From JBDZVM01 sp040255675 (GTDB lineage Bacteria > Actinomycetota > Actinomycetes > Acidothermales > Acidothermaceae): a DNA stretch of 64,000 nucleotides. Position numbers and translations under genes: made by a program. Each line of letters begins with the position of its first letter. The stretch's first letter is position 1. The notes under the pieces were generated by a model that worked only from the letters and a program-made list of their open reading frames with translations, was not told the origin of the DNA and did not search any database. The stretch covers positions 48,227-112,226 of the forward strand of contig JBDZVM010000010.1 in assembly GCA_040255675.1 (NCBI GenBank), in the 5' to 3' direction. Below, in pieces: positions 16,325-25,199 of the stretch.

Positions 16325-17596
16325 ATGACGAGCGGGCCCCCGACACGCGTGTTCGTCGCCCGCCTGGCCGGCACGGTGGTATTCGATCCCAACGGCGACC
16401 AGGTCGGGCGCGTGCGCGATGTCGTCGTCATGCTTCGGCTCGGCCGTCAGCAGCCTCGAGTGCTTGGCCTCGTCGTCGAGGTCTTGCCGCGCCGTCCGAT
16501 CTTCTTGCCGATGACGAGGGTCACCGGCATCGAAGCCGGAGCGGTGATGACTACCGGCACCGTCAATTTGCGCCGGTTCGAAAAGCGCACGGCCGAGACG
16601 CTTGTACTGGGCGAATTGCTCGACCGGCAGGTGCTACTGGCCGAATCCGGAGAGTCGGCCACGGTCACCGATGTCGCGATGGAGTGCAACCGCATGCGCG
16701 ACTGGCTGCTCACCAAAGTCGCGGTGCGCAAGCACGAGCCCGGCCGCATGCGGCGGCGCGGCATGGTGCAGGTCGTCGACTGGGACGCCGTGCGTGGTCT
16801 GTCGTTGCCCGAGAAAGGCCAGGGCGCCGCGAATCTGCTCGCCGCGTTCGACCAATTGCGCCCGGCCGACCTCGCCGGCGTGATCCACGATTTGTCGGAG
16901 AAGCGCCGAGCCGAGGTCGCCGCCGCGTTGGACGACGAACGGCTCGCCGACGTCCTCGAAGAACTTCCCGAGGAAGAGCAGGTCGAGATTTTGGCGACGC
17001 TCGAAGGCGAACGTGCTGCCGACGTCCTCGAAGCGATGGGCCCGGACGACGCCGCCGACTTGCTCGCGGAGTTGCCGGCCGAGGAGGCCGAACGCCTGCT
17101 CGCCTTGATGCAGCCCGCGGAAGCTGAACCCGTGAGGCGGCTGCTCACCTATTCGGAAGACACCGCGGGCGGTCTGATGACCACCGAGCCGGTGATCCTC
17201 GCGCCCACGGCGACCGTGGCCGAAGCCCTTGCTCACGTGCGAAATCCCGATCTGTCGCCCGCGGCGGCGAGCCAGGTGTACGTGTGCCGCCCGCCCACCG
17301 ACACCCCGACCGGCCGGTACTTGGGTATCGCGCACCTGCAGCGGTTGCTGCGCGAACCTCCTGCCACGTTGGTCAGCGCGGTGGTCGACACCGACATCAC
17401 GCCGCTCGGGCCCGACGTCGCGTTGCCCGAGATCACCAGCTACCTCGCGACGTACAACCTCGTCGCCGTGCCGGTGGTCGACGCCGACGACCGGCTGCTC
17501 GGCGCGGTCATGGTCGACGACGTGCTCGACCACCTGTTGCCCGAGGGCTGGCGAGACTCCGACCACACCGGTGGGAGGGTCGATGGCACCGCGTAG
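16325..17596 (+). CDS. MgtE N-terminal/CBS-domain protein lacking a channel
   Basis: 423 residues. A PRC-barrel-like start (GTVVFDPNGDQVGRVRDVVV) is followed by the MgtE N superhelix from about 175 (repeats of the form ERLADVLEELPEEEQVEIL and RAADVLEAMGPDDAADLLAELP) and two CBS domains from about 280 (GLMTTEPVILAPTATVAEAL and LVAVPVVDADDRLLGAVMVDD). The transmembrane channel of true MgtE magnesium transporters is absent, so it is probably a cytosolic Mg/nucleotide-sensing protein. It overlaps the DUF1003 gene by 14 bases and matches the mycobacterial Rv1232c arrangement. Confidence 0.82.
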   Translation: MTSGPPTRVFVARLAGTVVFDPNGDQVGRVRDVVVMLRLGRQQPRVLGLVVEVLPRRPIFLPMTRVTGIEAGAVMTTGTVNLRRFEKRTAETLVLGELLDRQVLLAESGESATVTDVAMECNRMRDWLLTKVAVRKHEPGRMRRRGMVQVVDWDAVRGLSLPEKGQGAANLLAAFDQLRPADLAGVIHDLSEKRRAEVAAALDDERLADVLEELPEEEQVEILATLEGERAADVLEAMGPDDAADLLAELPAEEAERLLALMQPAEAEPVRRLLTYSEDTAGGLMTTEPVILAPTATVAEALAHVRNPDLSPAAASQVYVCRPPTDTPTGRYLGIAHLQRLLREPPATLVSAVVDTDITPLGPDVALPEITSYLATYNLVAVPVVDADDRLLGAVMVDDVLDHLLPEGWRDSDHTGGRVDGTA

Positions 17597-18119
17597 TGCT
17601 CGTCGACGCCGTCTCGACCAGCCGATCGAGCCGCGCCGGCTGTTGCTTCGCCCCGAATACGACCCTGAAGCATTCGGGCAGCTCTCCGAACGTTTCGCGC
17701 GATTCATGGGCACCGCGCGCTTCATCGTCTACTTGAGCGTCTTCATCAGCGCCTGGATCATCTGGAACATCGTCGTACCGTCGAGCCTTCGGTTCGACAC
17801 GTACGCGAACAAGTTCACGCTTCTCACGCTCTTGCTCTCGGTGCAGGCCTCGTACGCGGCGCCGCTCATCCTGCTCGCGCAAAATCGGCAGACCGACCGA
17901 GATCGCGTGCAATTCGAAGAAGACCGCATGCGCAACGAGCGCAACATCGCCGACACCGAATACCTCACGCGTGAAGTCGCGGCGCTACGGATCGCGCTCG
18001 GCGACGTCGCGACGCGTGACTTTATTCGAGGCGAACTGCAGCGGTTGCTCGACGAGATCGAAACCAGGCGTGACGAAACAGAAAACCCCGTCGATCCCGA
18101 TCAGCAACGCATCAGCTAA
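17583..18119 (+). CDS. DUF1003 membrane protein
   Basis: 178 residues from the ATG at 17583 with GGAGG just upstream; the start lies inside the preceding gene. Two membrane segments (FIVYLSVFISAWIIWNIV and FTLLTLLLSVQASYAAPLIL) are followed by LLAQNRQTDRDRVQFEEDRMRN and a charged helical tail, the standard DUF1003 pattern. Function unknown. Translational overlap with the MgtE-N/CBS protein suggests they act together in the membrane. Confidence 0.85.
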   Translation: MAPRSARRRRLDQPIEPRRLLLRPEYDPEAFGQLSERFARFMGTARFIVYLSVFISAWIIWNIVVPSSLRFDTYANKFTLLTLLLSVQASYAAPLILLAQNRQTDRDRVQFEEDRMRNERNIADTEYLTREVAALRIALGDVATRDFIRGELQRLLDEIETRRDETENPVDPDQQRIS

Positions 18120-18179
18120 AACCCCTCGAATTCGGCGGGTTTCCGTGACACCTCGCCGCCCGCGGGGTACGCCGCCGAC

Positions 18180-18383
18180 ATGGCCGTGGTCGACCATGTC
18201 AGGCACGAAGCGAACGAGCCCGCGCACTACGCGTGGCGGGCAGCCGCGGTCGGTGTCAGCGCGGTAGCTGGAGCGATCGTCGGAATCTCGGTCGCCGACT
18301 TGGGAAACGCCGTGCTGCGCGCCTTACTGGTTGTCGTCGTGCTGCTACTCGCCGTGCGAGAGTTACGCAGCCGGCGAGCGTAA
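18180..18383 (+). CDS. Small two-helix membrane protein
   Basis: 67 residues. A polar 17-residue start is followed by two hydrophobic segments (AAAVGVSAVAGAIVGISVA and AVLRALLVVVVLLLAV) and ends RELRSRRA. No clear ribosome binding site precedes the ATG. It follows the DUF1003 gene by 60 bases on the same strand. Composition supports a real gene, but the family is not recognised. Confidence 0.5.
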   Translation: MAVVDHVRHEANEPAHYAWRAAAVGVSAVAGAIVGISVADLGNAVLRALLVVVVLLLAVRELRSRRA

Positions 18384-18393
18384 TCCGGTGAGC

Positions 18394-18891
18394 CTAATCC
18401 GGGACGACGAGTACTTGCGGCGACGACTCTTTAATGCGCGTCTTCAACCACTTGATTTGCGTCAACGTTTGTTTGTGCAAGCCCGACACTTCGTCCAGCA
18501 ACTTCTCGTCGCGCACGGCTTGGGCCACCTGACCAAGCGTCAGCCAATGGATATTCGCTTCTTCGGCCATCAGATACAGCTGGCGCAAATCGCGCAATAA
18601 CAGGAGTCCGGACGACGGCCGCGAGCCGAGTAGTTCGGAAGTCTTGTGCCGCACCCCCGACATCACATTGGCGAGACTTCGCGATGTGGCGGGCTCGTCG
18701 AGATCCTTGCCGAACCGCTCGGCGATCGACCTGATTCGTTCCGCGCGGGCATCGCATTGCTTCGACAGCGTGTGGCACAGATAGTAAACGTCTTGCTCGG
18801 CAGCTTGCCGCTCCGCCACTTTGAGAAACTCGTCGGCGAGTTCGGTTTCCGCCTCGTGCAAGTCATCGAGCAGCATGCCAACCTTGTTCAT
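18394..18891 (-). CDS. Helical protein coupled to the molybdopterin oxidoreductase
   Basis: 165 residues, no Cys-rich motif, no membrane segment, predicted all helical with a ferritin-like look: MLLDDLHEAETELADEFLKVAERQAAEQD at the start and ANIHWLTLGQVAQAVRDEKLL later. Several Glu and His residues are spaced as in helical bundles, but I cannot assign metal ligands with confidence. Its ATG overlaps the stop of the oxidoreductase as ATGA, so the two are made together; it could be an assembly or partner subunit. Family not recognised. Confidence 0.65.
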   Translation of the reverse strand: MNKVGMLLDDLHEAETELADEFLKVAERQAAEQDVYYLCHTLSKQCDARAERIRSIAERFGKDLDEPATSRSLANVMSGVRHKTSELLGSRPSSGLLLLRDLRQLYLMAEEANIHWLTLGQVAQAVRDEKLLDEVSGLHKQTLTQIKWLKTRIKESSPQVLVVPD

Positions 18892-21293
18892 GGCATGACT
18901 CCCTCCGTTACAGCGTCGGCCCGCGTCGCCGGAGCGGACGCCGTGATGGTTGGGGCGAGCGCCGGTTCGCCGTTTCGCTCGGCGACCTTGCTCACGCGTA
19001 CTGCCGTCACCTTGAAGACCGGCTGCTTCGAGACCGGATCCCACTCGGTGCGGGTCAACTCGTTCGCGGCCGTCGGCCGATCGTCGGGCTTCGCGCGGTC
19101 TTTGTCGAAGTACCCGTAGTGAAAGGGCGCGAAGACGACGCCAGGTCGGATATTTGAGACACGCGCCGGGGCCACGAGCGCGCCTCGCGCCGATTCGACA
19201 CGGACGACGTCTCCTTCGGAGACGCCGAGCTCCTCCGCGTCGGCAGGGCTGATCTCGACCCATACTTCGGGTGCGGCCGCGTCGAGTTGTTCGGCGCGGT
19301 GCGTCTTGGTGCGAGTGTGCCAGTGGTAAACCGTACGGCCCGTCGTGAGCTGGAGCGGATAGTCGTCGCTTATCGGCTCGTGGGGCGGGGCGTAATGCGC
19401 AGCCTTGAGAATCGCCTTGCCAGCAGGATTATGAGCCCGGTATTCGTCCGCCTCGTTCGCCGCCCCAGTTTCGAGATCGTGACCGTAGCTTTCACAAAAG
19501 TCGGGGTCGGTCGCGAATACGTGATCGGTGTAAAGGCGTTCGGTGCCACCAGGGGCTTCGGCGGTGCACGGCCACTGAATGCCGCTGCCGCCGCGCAGCT
19601 TGTCGTACGTCAGCGCCGTCTGGTCGCAAAGATGGCCGCGCGTGATTTCCGTGAAGGCGCGCCAGGCTTCTTCCGGCCGCATCCATGGAATCAGGGGCGC
19701 ACCGTCCTTGTCACGTAAATCCATGCGACTGGCGTATTCGCGGAAGATGTCGAAGTCGCTGCGCGCCTCACCTGGCGGATCGACCGCCTTTTCGGAGATA
19801 TGCACCGTGCGGTCGGCGTTGGTGTAGCAGCCCGTCTTTTCGCCCCAAATCGCGGCCGGTAACACGACGTCCGCGAACTCCGCCGTCTCCGTCATGAAAG
19901 CGTCGGAGACGACGAGAAAAAGCCGGTCTTGACCGTACACGGAACGTATTCTTCGCAGTTCGGGCAGAGAAACAAGTGGGTTGGTCGCCGACACCCACAA
20001 GAACTTGATCGAACCGCTCTCGCACTGCCTGAAAATTTCCATGGCGTGGGTCGGCGGCGCCCAGTGCGGTATCGCCATGATGTCGACGTTCCACGCTTTC
20101 GCCAGTTCGCGCACGTGCTCGTCGTTTTGCCAGTTGCGGTAGCCGGGAAGCGAACCGTTCGCGCCCGTTTCTCGGGTGTTTTCCGCGGTCGGTTGGCCGT
20201 TCATCTGGAACACCGTCGCGCCCGGTCGCCCGATCATGCCACGCAGCAGATTGATGTTGTTGACCTGTACGGCCGCCGCCGTCGCCTGATGAGACTGGTA
20301 AACACCCTGAAGCACGGTGGAAACGAGACGTTCCGCCGACCCGATCAATCGAGCCGCCTCGCGGATTCGCTCGGCGGCCACGCCGCAAATATCTTGCACG
20401 TCGTCAGGCGAATAGCGCGAGACCACCTCTGCCAGGTCGTCGTAACCGACGGTGTGCCGGCTCACCCAATCACCATCGACCCAGTCATGTTCGATCAACT
20501 CGTGCAAAATCGCGTTCAGGATAGCGACGTTCGTGCCGGTGCGGACCGGAAGATGCACGTCAGCCTCCGCGGCCACCGGTGTGCGCCGCGGATCGATCAC
20601 AATCAACTTAGGTCGATCGGGTCCGCGTAGCCGATCGAGCATGCGCATCCACATCACGGTCTGCGTCTCCGCCACGTTGTGGCCGACCAGCAGCAGCGTG
20701 TCGCACACGTCGATGTCGGTGTATGAGCCAGGGTCGCCGTCGCTGCCGAAGCTTTCGACCAGCGCCCACTCCGCGGTGGCCGTGCAAAGGCGCGTATTGC
20801 CGTCGAGGTGAGGGGTGCCTATACCGCCACGAGCCAAGAGGGCCAACGTGTAGTACTCCTCGGCGAACAGTTGCCCGCTGGTGTAGAACGCCATCGCCAG
20901 CGGGCCATAATCGGCGAGCACTTCTTTCGATCGGTCGACGATACGGATCATCGCGGCGTCCCAATCGGTCTCTTGCAATGCGCCGTCGAAGCGCACGAGC
21001 GGGCGCGTAAGCCGGTCAGGGGAATTGTTTGCCTGCCAGCCGAAGAGACCCTTCGGGCCGAGCCGGCCGTGGTTGATCCGGTCGACCTCGCGCCCCCGGA
21101 CGCCGACGATGCGCCCGTCGCGAACGGCGACGTCCATGCCGCAACCGTTCGAGCACAGGAGGCACGCCGACTGCACCCACGCCTGCACGTCCGACTCTGG
21201 CACCGTCAGGTATTGATCGACACGATCGGGCCAATGTGTTCCGGCCGCGAATGGTGTGCGGTCACCCCAGATGTCGCTAATCCGATCCGCCAT
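18888..21293 (-). CDS. Molybdopterin oxidoreductase, nitrate reductase/formate dehydrogenase-like
   Basis: 801 residues from the ATG at 21293; an in-frame ATG at 21317 is possible. The N-terminal Fe-S region has only three cysteines (CLLCSNGC, 44-51): where the fourth is expected the sequence reads NHGRLGPKG with Gly at about 79. The molybdenum ligand is probably Cys 170 in NTRLCTATAEW. Later come VIDPRRTPVAAEAD, NGQPTAENTRETG and the C-terminal dinucleotide-binding domain (LTTGRTVYHWHTRTKT). Closest in style to assimilatory nitrate reductases, but the substrate is not certain. No twin-arginine signal, so it is cytoplasmic. It overlaps the helical-protein gene by four bases. Confidence 0.8.
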   Translation of the reverse strand: MADRISDIWGDRTPFAAGTHWPDRVDQYLTVPESDVQAWVQSACLLCSNGCGMDVAVRDGRIVGVRGREVDRINHGRLGPKGLFGWQANNSPDRLTRPLVRFDGALQETDWDAAMIRIVDRSKEVLADYGPLAMAFYTSGQLFAEEYYTLALLARGGIGTPHLDGNTRLCTATAEWALVESFGSDGDPGSYTDIDVCDTLLLVGHNVAETQTVMWMRMLDRLRGPDRPKLIVIDPRRTPVAAEADVHLPVRTGTNVAILNAILHELIEHDWVDGDWVSRHTVGYDDLAEVVSRYSPDDVQDICGVAAERIREAARLIGSAERLVSTVLQGVYQSHQATAAAVQVNNINLLRGMIGRPGATVFQMNGQPTAENTRETGANGSLPGYRNWQNDEHVRELAKAWNVDIMAIPHWAPPTHAMEIFRQCESGSIKFLWVSATNPLVSLPELRRIRSVYGQDRLFLVVSDAFMTETAEFADVVLPAAIWGEKTGCYTNADRTVHISEKAVDPPGEARSDFDIFREYASRMDLRDKDGAPLIPWMRPEEAWRAFTEITRGHLCDQTALTYDKLRGGSGIQWPCTAEAPGGTERLYTDHVFATDPDFCESYGHDLETGAANEADEYRAHNPAGKAILKAAHYAPPHEPISDDYPLQLTTGRTVYHWHTRTKTHRAEQLDAAAPEVWVEISPADAEELGVSEGDVVRVESARGALVAPARVSNIRPGVVFAPFHYGYFDKDRAKPDDRPTAANELTRTEWDPVSKQPVFKVTAVRVSKVAERNGEPALAPTITASAPATRADAVTEGVMP

Positions 21294-21369
21294 GAACAAA
21301 GCAGTACCTCGGGTCATCTTCGCTAAACCCGCGCGCTACATCCAACCCCGGCCTGGGTACTTTCCGCAC

Positions 21370-21666
21370 GTGACACGATGGGACGAGCGCCACCGCCCCG
21401 AGCTTCACCACGACCCTTCGCCAAGACCGCTATTTGATAGCACTCTTTCGATGCTGCCGCGGGGATACGCATTCTTGCCCAACAGCAGAAAGCGTTACGG
21501 CATCGATGTTTTCGGGAGCCGGCTTTTGGCGCGCCGTGTCATCACCCTCGCCGGCCGCGACGCCGTCCGGCTGTTCTACGACGACTCGAAGTTCCGGCGC
21601 GCGGGGGTAATGCCGCGAGCCGTGCGCAAGACGCTCACCGGCGAAGACGCGACAGGCTCTCCATGA
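21370..21666 (+). pseudogene. N-terminal remnant of a CYP152-type P450 peroxygenase
   Basis: The frame encodes FDSTLSMLPRGYAFLPNSRK, then YGIDVFGSRLLARR, VRLFYDDSKFRR and PRAVRKTLTGEDA, which follow the first 80 residues of fatty-acid peroxygenases of the CYP152 family. It stops just where those proteins continue into the body of the fold; the heme-binding Cys region, about 300 residues further, is missing and is not seen in other frames. The GTG start at 21370 is a guess. The stop overlaps the ATG of the next gene as ATGA. It is either a broken gene or a short protein kept for another use. Confidence 0.65.
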
Positions 21667-22688
21667 ATTACGTTCGGCGCTGGTTGAGCGTCCATTACCT
21701 CCACCGACGTCGCGCCCTTGTCACCGCTCTCGCGCTGATGCTCGTCGCGGAACTGTGTGCCACGATCGGGATCGCGTACGTTGCTGGCTTTCCCGAGATG
21801 CGAGCGACCTTCATCCGCTTCTCGTGGCCGTGGCTCTTAGCCCTGGCCGGAGCTCTCCTCGTCTCCTACACCGGCTACTACTACGCCTATCGCGGCGTCT
21901 ACGTGGTGGAGGGCGGCAATTCGCTGACGGCACGATATATGCACGCGGTCGTGACGGGCGCATTCGGCGGCTTCTTCGCGCATGGCGGCGGCACCGTCGA
22001 CGAATACGCGGTAGAAGCGACTGGGGCGACGAAGCGAGACGCGCAAGTGAGAGCGGCCGCATTGACCGGCTTTGAGCAAGGGGTGCTCGCCCTTGGCGCC
22101 TGCGCCGCCGCCATCGTCGCTCTGGCGACCGGATCGTCGCGAGCGCCGTCGGACGTCACCGTCCCGTGGGCCGTTGCTCCGATACCTGGTTTCGCCCTCG
22201 CTTTTTGGCTCGCTGAGCGCTACCGTCACCGGCTACGAGAGCGACCGGGGTGGCGCCGGGGCATGGGTGTCTTTCTCGACTCGATCCATCTCGTGCGCGA
22301 GCTGTTTCGCAAGCCACACCGCCACACGTCGGCGCCGCTGGCGATGGCAGTGTTTTGGTCTGCCGACGCGTTCGCGTTGTGGGCCGCAATGGCGGCGTTC
22401 GGCGTGCGCATGAACGCACTTGCCTTAATCGTGGCGTACGCCACGGGCATGGTGTTCACTCGCCGAACAGCCCCGTTGGCCGGCGCCGGCATCCTGATGC
22501 TGGTGCTCCCCGTCACGCTGTGGCACTGCGGTGCCCCGCTCGCCACCGCCGTCGCCGGCGTGTTCGTCTACCGGGTGCTAACACAGTGGGGGCCCTTCCC
22601 GTTTTCGCTGGTCGGTCTCCCGGCGCTGCGTGAGATGCGCGAGGTGGCGGAGTTGGCCGAGGTGGCGAACGGCGAAGAAGAATGCTGA
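21663..22688 (+). CDS. Multi-pass membrane protein, MprF/UPF0104-like
   Basis: 341 residues with about eight hydrophobic segments. Features such as GAFGGFFAHGGGTVDEYAVE, ALTGFEQGVLALG and AYATGMVFTRRTAPLAGAG resemble the flippase part of lysylphosphatidylglycerol synthases and the UPF0104 family. No aminoacyl-transferase domain is attached. It starts in a 4-base overlap with the P450 remnant. The family may move lipids or glycans across the membrane; substrate unknown. Confidence 0.75.
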   Translation: MNYVRRWLSVHYLHRRRALVTALALMLVAELCATIGIAYVAGFPEMRATFIRFSWPWLLALAGALLVSYTGYYYAYRGVYVVEGGNSLTARYMHAVVTGAFGGFFAHGGGTVDEYAVEATGATKRDAQVRAAALTGFEQGVLALGACAAAIVALATGSSRAPSDVTVPWAVAPIPGFALAFWLAERYRHRLRERPGWRRGMGVFLDSIHLVRELFRKPHRHTSAPLAMAVFWSADAFALWAAMAAFGVRMNALALIVAYATGMVFTRRTAPLAGAGILMLVLPVTLWHCGAPLATAVAGVFVYRVLTQWGPFPFSLVGLPALREMREVAELAEVANGEEEC

Positions 22689-22713
22689 GTCCGGGGGAGG
22701 CGTGTCTCGATGG

Positions 22714-23289
22714 CTACTTCGAGCCGCTCTTCATGTGATCGCGAACGCGGTCGACCATTGCCGCGAACGGTCCGACCAGGTAGTTGGCCGTCGTGCTCTT
22801 GGCGCTCGGATGCGGGTGCGTGGGTGCCATCTTTTCCGCAATCTTGATGCGTTTGCCCATCTGCCGAAGCTCGTCTGGAGTCTTGGCCGAACGCAGGCCG
22901 ACAAACTCCTCATGCTCTTCAGATTCGGCATGAGCCAACACCGACTTCTTCAGCTCAAGGAACGTCGGCATGAACTCTGACGATTCGGTGCCCAGCTTCT
23001 CGAGCTTCGCGAGCACCTCTTTCGCTTCGTTCTCCTCTTCGATCCGCGCGTCCGCGACCGCTTCGCCGTTCGGCACCGACGAGCGAGTGATCGGCCGGAT
23101 CACTTCCTCCTCAGCGGTTTCGTGGACGGCGAGCAGCGCCCGCAGGTGGTCGAACTCACGCTGGCGCTCATCACCCTCGCTGCTTTCGACGAGCGCGAAC
23201 AGTTGCTTGATCTGGTCGTGCTGGGCGATAAGGATCTCGATCGCGTCGGCGTTTTCTTTCACGCTGCCAGCGATATCTTTGGCGGTCAT
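22714..23289 (-). CDS. Hemerythrin-domain protein
   Basis: 191 residues. The di-iron His/Glu pattern is visible: His in LIAQHDQIK near 24, HETAEEEVI near 57, and HAESEEHEEF near 118-123. The tail from about 135 is basic and low in complexity. Cytoplasmic hemerythrins bind oxygen or nitric oxide or buffer iron. It converges with the membrane protein gene (25 bases between stops) and is divergent from the heptose cluster. Confidence 0.87.
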   Translation of the reverse strand: MTAKDIAGSVKENADAIEILIAQHDQIKQLFALVESSEGDERQREFDHLRALLAVHETAEEEVIRPITRSSVPNGEAVADARIEEENEAKEVLAKLEKLGTESSEFMPTFLELKKSVLAHAESEEHEEFVGLRSAKTPDELRQMGKRIKIAEKMAPTHPHPSAKSTTANYLVGPFAAMVDRVRDHMKSGSK

Positions 23290-23368
23290 GCGTGTGGTCC
23301 CTTCATTAGTCGGTGCGAAGTTGCCTACCGCGCGCGACGATCCATAAACCCGGCGTACGAGCCGTAAC

Positions 23369-23386
23369 GTAACAGGTCATCGTTAC
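23369..23386. promoter_or_regulatory. Inverted repeat GTAAC-N8-GTTAC in the hemerythrin spacer
   Basis: The repeat lies 80 bases upstream of the hemerythrin start, in the 269-base divergent spacer that also holds the palindrome at 23399. Its size fits a dimeric regulator site. No regulator can be named. Confidence 0.3.
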
Positions 23387-23398
23387 CGCGAGGCCAGT

Positions 23399-23419
23399 CT
23401 TACCTTCCGGAAGGTTAGG
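23399..23419. promoter_or_regulatory. 21-bp near-perfect palindrome upstream of the heptose cluster
   Basis: CTTACCTTCCGGAAGGTTAGG contains the exact 14-base palindrome ACCTTCCGGAAGGT, with outer arms also mostly complementary. It lies 140 bases before the carbamoyltransferase start, between it and the divergent hemerythrin gene. It is not an IdeR box, whose half-sites point the other way. A dimeric repressor site for the cluster is the likeliest reading. Confidence 0.4.
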
Positions 23420-23558
23420 TCCTCTGTCGCAGTAAGGCGACTGTTTGCCTCGCGCCGCCATCAGTCGATCGAGCTTAGGTTTTACGAATCACACCGCGGA
23501 AAAAGCCGCCGCATCTTCCAGCGGAATGCCCAAATTCCAACGACATCGGGGTCGATCA

Positions 23559-25199
23559 ATGCGAGTTCTCGGAATCAATGCCGTCTTTCACGATCCAGCG
23601 GCGGCATTGGTGATCGACGGCCAGATCGCGTCCGCATGCGAAGAAGAACGCTTCTCACGACGCAAGCATGGCAAACGCCCGTTGCCGTTCAGCGCCTGGG
23701 AAATGCCCGAGCTGGCCGCGGCATGGTGCCTGCGCCAAGCACACCTCACGCCGGCAGACCTCGACGCCGTGGCGTACTCATACGACCCCGAACTCGTCGA
23801 GCCAGCTGGCGACCTCGGGCTTGACGACCCGTGGGATCACTTGCGCACCACCTATGCCGCGCGAGCACCGCAATTCCTCGCCGAAGCGCTTCCGGGCCTC
23901 GATCCGGGCGCCGTTGTCTTCGTTCCGCATCATGTCGCGCACGCCGCTTCAGCCGGCCTCGCCGCACCGTGCCGCGACGGCGCCGTCCTGGTGCTCGACG
24001 GGCGCGGCGAGTCGTCGTCGTATCTCGCCGGCAGCTATCGGGATCGCAAACTGCGGGTGCTCGCCACCGAACGGCTCCCGCACTCCCTTGGCCTGCTCTA
24101 CGAAGAATTGACCTCCCATTTGGGGTTTCTTCGATCGAGCGACGAGTACAAGGTGATGGCACTCGCGTCCTACGGCTCGCCGCGCTTTGCCCGCGAAATG
24201 CGCAACGCCATTCGCGCCACTGGTGACGGTGGCTTCAAGGTTGCCGCGATCGACTGGTCAACGCTGACGAAACCCCGCATAGGCGACGCCGAATTGACCG
24301 CCGAGCAAGCCGATCTCGCGTGCAGCGTGCAGCGCCGCCTCGAGGAAGTGCTACTCGAACTCGTTGCGTGGCTCCACGAGCAGACCGGCGACCGGGTACT
24401 CACGATGGCTGGCGGAGTGGCGCTGAATTGCGTGGCAAACTCCCGAATCGCGCGTGACGGGCCGTTCGATGAAGTCTGGGTGCAGCCGGCCGCCGGCGAT
24501 TCCGGAACGGCACTAGGCGGCGCCTTGCACATCGCGTGCGAGTTGGGAGACGACGTCGAGGCGATGCCGAGCGCGGCGCTCGGTCGCGAGTGGAGCGACG
24601 ACGAAATTCGAGCCTTGCTCGACAGCGCCAAAGTGCCGTATTCACAGCCCTTCGACGTCGCCGAGGCAGTCGCTGAAGCGTTAGCCCACGATTGCATCGT
24701 CGGTTGGTTTCAAGGCCGTAGCGAGTACGGGCCCCGCGCTCTTGGCCACCGCTCGCTTCTCGCCCATCCCGGTCACGCGCACAATCTCGAACGCCTCAAC
24801 GACGTCAAGGGGCGCGAGCAGTTTCGGCCTGTCGCCCCGATGGTGCTGCTCGAACGCGCGCACGACATCTTCGACGGGCCGCTCCCAAGCCCCTACATGC
24901 TGTTCGTACATGATGTGGCACCGCCGTGGCGGGCGCGAATCCCCGCTGTCGTACACGTCGACGGCACAGCACGGATTCAAACGGTCGACCGACATGACGA
25001 GCCGCTCGTCGCTCGACTGCTCGAGCAGTTCGAGCGACGCACCGGATTGCCGGTGATTGTGAATACAAGCTTCAACACGGCAGGCCGGCCTATGGTCGAC
25101 TCGCCTCGCGACGCATTGGAATGCTTCGGCTCCACTCCGCTCGACGTGCTGGCGATCGGCCCGTTCATCGTGTCTCGAGCAGGATGGCGAGCGCCATGA
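23559..25199 (+). CDS. O-carbamoyltransferase, NodU/CmcH/TobZ family
   Basis: 546 residues from the ATG at 23559, where the family's LGINAVFHDPAAALVIDG motif begins; GGGG lies ten bases upstream. The metal-binding motif FVPHHVAHAASAG (near 128) marks the carbamoyladenylate-forming Kae1-like half. The C-terminal half has WFQGRSEYGPRALGHRS near 386 and VNTSFNTAGRPMVDSP near 502, the carbamoyl-transfer half. Such enzymes use carbamoyl phosphate and ATP to put a carbamoyl group on a sugar hydroxyl. It is the first gene of the glycan cluster and overlaps the next by four bases. Confidence 0.9.
   Translation: MRVLGINAVFHDPAAALVIDGQIASACEEERFSRRKHGKRPLPFSAWEMPELAAAWCLRQAHLTPADLDAVAYSYDPELVEPAGDLGLDDPWDHLRTTYAARAPQFLAEALPGLDPGAVVFVPHHVAHAASAGLAAPCRDGAVLVLDGRGESSSYLAGSYRDRKLRVLATERLPHSLGLLYEELTSHLGFLRSSDEYKVMALASYGSPRFAREMRNAIRATGDGGFKVAAIDWSTLTKPRIGDAELTAEQADLACSVQRRLEEVLLELVAWLHEQTGDRVLTMAGGVALNCVANSRIARDGPFDEVWVQPAAGDSGTALGGALHIACELGDDVEAMPSAALGREWSDDEIRALLDSAKVPYSQPFDVAEAVAEALAHDCIVGWFQGRSEYGPRALGHRSLLAHPGHAHNLERLNDVKGREQFRPVAPMVLLERAHDIFDGPLPSPYMLFVHDVAPPWRARIPAVVHVDGTARIQTVDRHDEPLVARLLEQFERRTGLPVIVNTSFNTAGRPMVDSPRDALECFGSTPLDVLAIGPFIVSRAGWRAP

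Noticed and set aside
16325..17596. Magnesium transporter MgtE
   Set aside because: The N and CBS domains are present but there is no membrane channel domain.
23399..23419. IdeR/DtxR iron box before the heptose cluster
   Set aside because: The half-sites are in the opposite arrangement (ACCTTCC/GGAAGGT) to the TTAGG/CCTAA arms of the iron box.
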